From: Papio anubis
Taxonomy: Eukaryota > Chordata > Mammalia > Primates > Cercopithecidae
DNA length: 64,000 nucleotides
Direction: 5' to 3'
NCBI RefSeq assembly: GCF_008728515.1
Contig: NC_044981.1
Span: 133,549,937-133,613,936 of the forward strand
Shown: positions 60,891-64,000 of the stretch, one piece after another
How the letters are laid out: each line of letters opens with the position of its first letter
How positions within the stretch are numbered: position 1 is the first letter of the stretch
Position numbers and translations under genes: made by a program
The notes under the pieces: model-generated
What the model was told of the DNA's origin: nothing
The model's input: only the letters and a program-made list of their open reading frames with translations
Databases searched by the model: none

Positions 60891-61319
60891 CTAGTTATAA
60901 AACTTGCTTCTCTAATTAGTTATTGATGGGCACAAACCTCAAATCCCTTTCACTGCTAGGTCGTCAGTGAAGCAGAGATAGTTAGATATTTATCATGTAA
61001 TTTTCTTGGGAAGACATGAAGCGATGCATGTTAGCTCTAATTTGGCACCTTCAAAATAAAGTCTAAAACACTCTGTGGGTATTTCACAAAGCTGGTTGAC
61101 TGATTTATGTTTTGCACTTTGCTACAAAGCTGCCATTTAAGGCACATAATCTACTTACTTGCTAAAATTAACTCTCTCTGATTGTCCATTTTTATTTTTA
61201 ATGATATCTTATCCTTACTACCACCAGATACTGTGTCAGACAGGTGACAAAGTATTTTTAACAAATGTCTTTTACTGATATAAGGATGATCTCCAAAATA
61301 AATTATGGCAGCATACAAC

Positions 61320-61510
61320 TACAGAAATGCATAAAGCAATTGGCATTTATCAGACAACTTCGGTGTGCTAAGGATATTTTTGAGAGCTTTGTACAATTCT
61401 GAGGGGTGCTAGAACCCTCATTTTGCAGATAATGAGAGTCTGGCTCAACTAGATTAAGGGATATGTCCGAAATCACAAAGCTAATAAAGCAGAGATCCAG
61501 CATTTGAATC
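61320..61510 (-). repeat. MIR-like SINE remnant
   Basis: CCCTCATTTTGCAGATAATGAGAGTCTG and GATCCAGCATTTGAATCAGG fit reversed MIR. Confidence 0.55.
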
Positions 61511-61639
61511 AGGTCTGTGAAACACATAAAGACCAAAACACTAATGAAAAGTAACCACAATAAGAGAATCAGGTCATCCGCTTATATGAATAATAGCTTT
61601 CACCCAATTCTCATGCAAATGAAGGAGGAAAAAAAGTCA

Positions 61640-61830
61640 TGTATTATTTTGCTAGTCTGAGATCAAGCTGTCAGCAGGATTGGTTCTTTATGAACGCTAC
61701 AAGGAATTAAGCTGTTGCAGCCCTCTCTCCTTAGCTTGTAGATGGCTGTCACCTCCTTGTGTCTTCACACTGTCTGTGACCCATTTTCTTCTCCCACTAC
61801 CAACAACACTCAACAACAATAAACAGAAAG
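61640..61830. repeat. Fragment of the same medium-reiterated repeat group
   Basis: GAGATCAAGCTGTCAGCAGGATTGGTTC and CTTAGCTTGTAGATGGCTGTCACCTC match the middle of the repeats at 15720 and 60565. Confidence 0.5.
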
Positions 61831-62639
61831 CTAGGTTTAGAATTGGCATAATACTGCCTCACTCAACCACAATGGGTGGGTCTGACCTATTGCAAGTGGC
61901 AGGATCCAGCATGTTGGGGGTTGCCCCACATGCACGTAGGCTAGTGTGTCAGAACCAACAATCCACTGGATCCGAATACCAAATAGTTCTCCACTGAGCT
62001 GCACACAGAAACTGAGTGTAAGAAGTTACTGAAAAGCTACAGATAACGACATGAAGTTTTACATTGAGAGTTGATTGAAACACTTTACAATTGGTGCTGG
62101 TTTTTTCTTTAGGTTTGAAATGAGAAATGAGAGCTGGAGAAGAAAGACTTTTTTATACTTATTTTACAACCCAGTTTTTCTTTTTAAAACTTCAGAGAGA
62201 AAATTTTATACAGGGAGTATTTGAAGTTCTACTTTAAGTTTGTGTATTTAGGTATTCATTCCTTAACCATGGTGTTAGGCCCTACAGCTAAAAACATGAC
62301 TGGCTAGAGGTCTTGTGATAACTAGCACTGGTGACAAAACATTGCTATTCACCTTTTTGATACACTTTATTTCTATTTGTAGGAGCAAATTTCCATCTGG
62401 TATCATTTTTCTTTTGCCTGAAGAACTTTCTACATTTCTTCTTGTATACATCAGTCTGTGATACATTCAACTTCTATTTCTCTGAAACAATCTTTGTTTT
62501 TTCTTAATTTTTGGAAGATATTTTTGCCTGGTAAAGAATTATAAACTGATAGTATTTGTTTTGTTTGTTTGAGTGCTTGCATTGCTTTTTCCTAATACTT
62601 TAACATATCTTTGTATTGCATTCTGGCTTGCAAAGTGTC

Positions 62640-63000
62640 CTGGTCCATTCAGGCTGCTACAACAAAATAACACAGACTAGGTAGGTTTTAAGCATTAAAA
62701 ATATATTGCTCACAGTGCTAGAGACTGAGAAGTCCAAGATCCACGCATCAGCAGATTTGATGTCTGGTGAGGGCTTGCTCTCTGTTTCCAAGGTGGTACC
62801 TCCCTGCTGCCCCTTCACGTAAAGGAAAGGGCAAGGCAGCATCCTCAACCTCTTTTATAAGGGCATTAATCCCATTCATGGAGATTAGAGCCCTCATGAC
62901 TTAATCACTTCCCCAAAGCCCCACCTCTTAATACTATCACATTAGGCATTAGGTTCCAGCATATAAGTTTTAGGAGGACACCAACATTCAGACCATAGCA
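62640..63000. repeat. Medium-reiterated interspersed repeat (related group)
   Basis: Starts CAGGCTGCTACAACAAAATAACACAGACTAGG and ends CAACATTCAGACCATAGCA. Confidence 0.65.
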
Positions 63001-63075
63001 TATCATGCCTCACAAGAGACTGCTCTTCCTTATCTTTGTTCCTCTGTACCTGTTATTTATTTATTTTCTCTTCGT

Positions 63076-63364
63076 TCTTTTTTTTTTTGACGGAGTCTCG
63101 CTCTTTTGCCTAGGCTGGAATATAGTGGCCTGATCTTGGCCTACTGCAACCACTGCCTCCCAGGTTCAAGTGATTCTCCTGCCTCAGCCTTCCGAGCAGC
63201 TGGGACTACAGGTGTGCACACCACGCCCAGCTAATTTTTGTATTTTTGGTAGAGATGGGGTTTCACCATATTGGCCAGGCTGGTCTTGAACTCCTGACCT
63301 CATGATCCACCCGCCGTGGCCTCCCAAAGTGGTGAGATTACAGGCATGAGCCACCATGTCTGGC
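63076..63364 (-). mobile_element. Alu
   Basis: T tract then reverse-complement Alu ending GAGCCACCATGTCTGGC. Confidence 0.95.
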
Positions 63365-64000
63365 AATGTTATTTTTTTCTCTGGCTGCTTTTACAAATTT
63401 TCCAGTTATCTGTCTTTTTAATAATTTGATTCTGATATATCTTGACATGATTTTCTTGCCATTTGGGATTCTGTTTCCATTGATTGATTTTCCTCCTGGT
63501 TGTGGTTTATATGCTGTGCTTGTTTATGTACCTGGTAATTTTTGATTTGATGCCAGACATCATGAAGTTTGCATTGTTGAGTGCTGGATTTTGTTGTAAT
63601 TAAATACTATTGGACTTTGTTCTGGCATGTAGTTAATTTATTTGAAATAAGTCGACTTCTTTTAAGGCTTGTTTTTAAGATTTGTTGGGGTGAACCTAGA
63701 GTAGCTTACAGTTTGGAGCTAATTTAGTCCCTGTTATGAAGGCATTCCACGTTGGGTGGTAGGAAAGTAAACTATTACCAGCCCTGTATCAGCTCAGGAA
63801 TTGTTTCTCTTACTACTTTTTAGTGATTCTTCCATTACCCTTAGGTAGTTTTCTCTCACATACTTACAACTCAGTACTCTAGATTCTCTTTACAGGTATC
63901 TGCAGCTCTCTCCTCCTCTCTCTCTGTATAGGTCAGGTCCCTCTTCCCTTGTATGCTGCCTCACAAATGCTAGCTGCCTGGGCCTCCATGAACCCTAATC

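Larger units (their letters stand above)
11803..64000 (-). other. LAMA2: LAMA2 intron, more than 52 kb (upstream end outside window)
   Basis: No further LAMA2 exon was recognised here. A 51-nt splice-flanked open segment at 56123-56173 is discussed as a finding. Stretches without a recognised element include 11803-12640, 12900-13610, 14755-15715, 16115-19080, 19230-19840, 20930-21705, 22050-24115 (weak MIR-like 22855-23060), 27565-30190, 30750-33250, 34355-36550, 37905-38540, 38850-41700, 42000-43105, 52285-54100, 55420-56325, 57155-59160, 60200-60560 and 63370-64000. Confidence 0.8.

Noticed and set aside
11803..64000. Search for the preceding LAMA2 exon (expected to end YLGNK) and for tRNA or rRNA genes
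   Set aside because: No matching codons with splice sites were found by eye, and no tRNA-like box pair outside Alu or MIR sequence.

Overview
This is primate nuclear DNA: AT-rich, full of Alu, L1, MIR and older repeats, with no bacterial or viral gene organisation. It is the interior of one large gene on the minus strand. Three coding exons (11701-11802, 9641-9852, 1058-1169) splice into 142 uninterrupted codons of the laminin alpha-2 chain (LAMA2), covering the end of a laminin IV (L4) domain and the start of the next EGF-like module. Everything else is intron. The residues match human LAMA2 as I remember it except at about four sites. The full-length L1 belongs to a lineage unlike the human L1HS family but has both reading frames intact. 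Together these suggest an Old World monkey (macaque/baboon type) rather than an ape; the species is inferred.

Layout: 1-12 kb holds the three exons separated by introns with an old L1 fragment, MIR-type remnants, three Alus and a microsatellite. 12-46 kb is one long intron with a hAT-like hairpin element (13.6 kb), a 5'-truncated L1 (19.9 kb), several Alus, LTR-type and other medium-reiterated repeats, a Tigger-type DNA transposon (33.3 kb), an ancient LINE-like stretch (36.6-37.9 kb), and an old L1 split by a MaLR-type solo LTR (43.8-45.9 kb). 46.09-52.27 kb is a 6.2-kb L1 with a 14-bp perfect target-site duplication, intact ORF1 (338 aa) and ORF2 (1275 aa). 52-64 kb returns to intron with long simple repeats (alternating GT/GC, TTTA, GT, a 450-bp polypyrimidine tract, TTCC) and more Alus.

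How the parts could interact: the L1 lies antisense to LAMA2, so its antisense promoter would fire in the LAMA2 direction. A conserved CAG|GTGAGG donor in the L1 5' UTR ends a 59-codon ORF0-like frame in phase 0. The next LAMA2 acceptor I recognise downstream, at 11802, also opens in phase 0, so an in-frame chimeric transcript is formally possible. Despite its intact frames, the L1's ORF2 has lost two of four ligands of its C-terminal CCHC motif, while an older truncated copy in the same window keeps all four.
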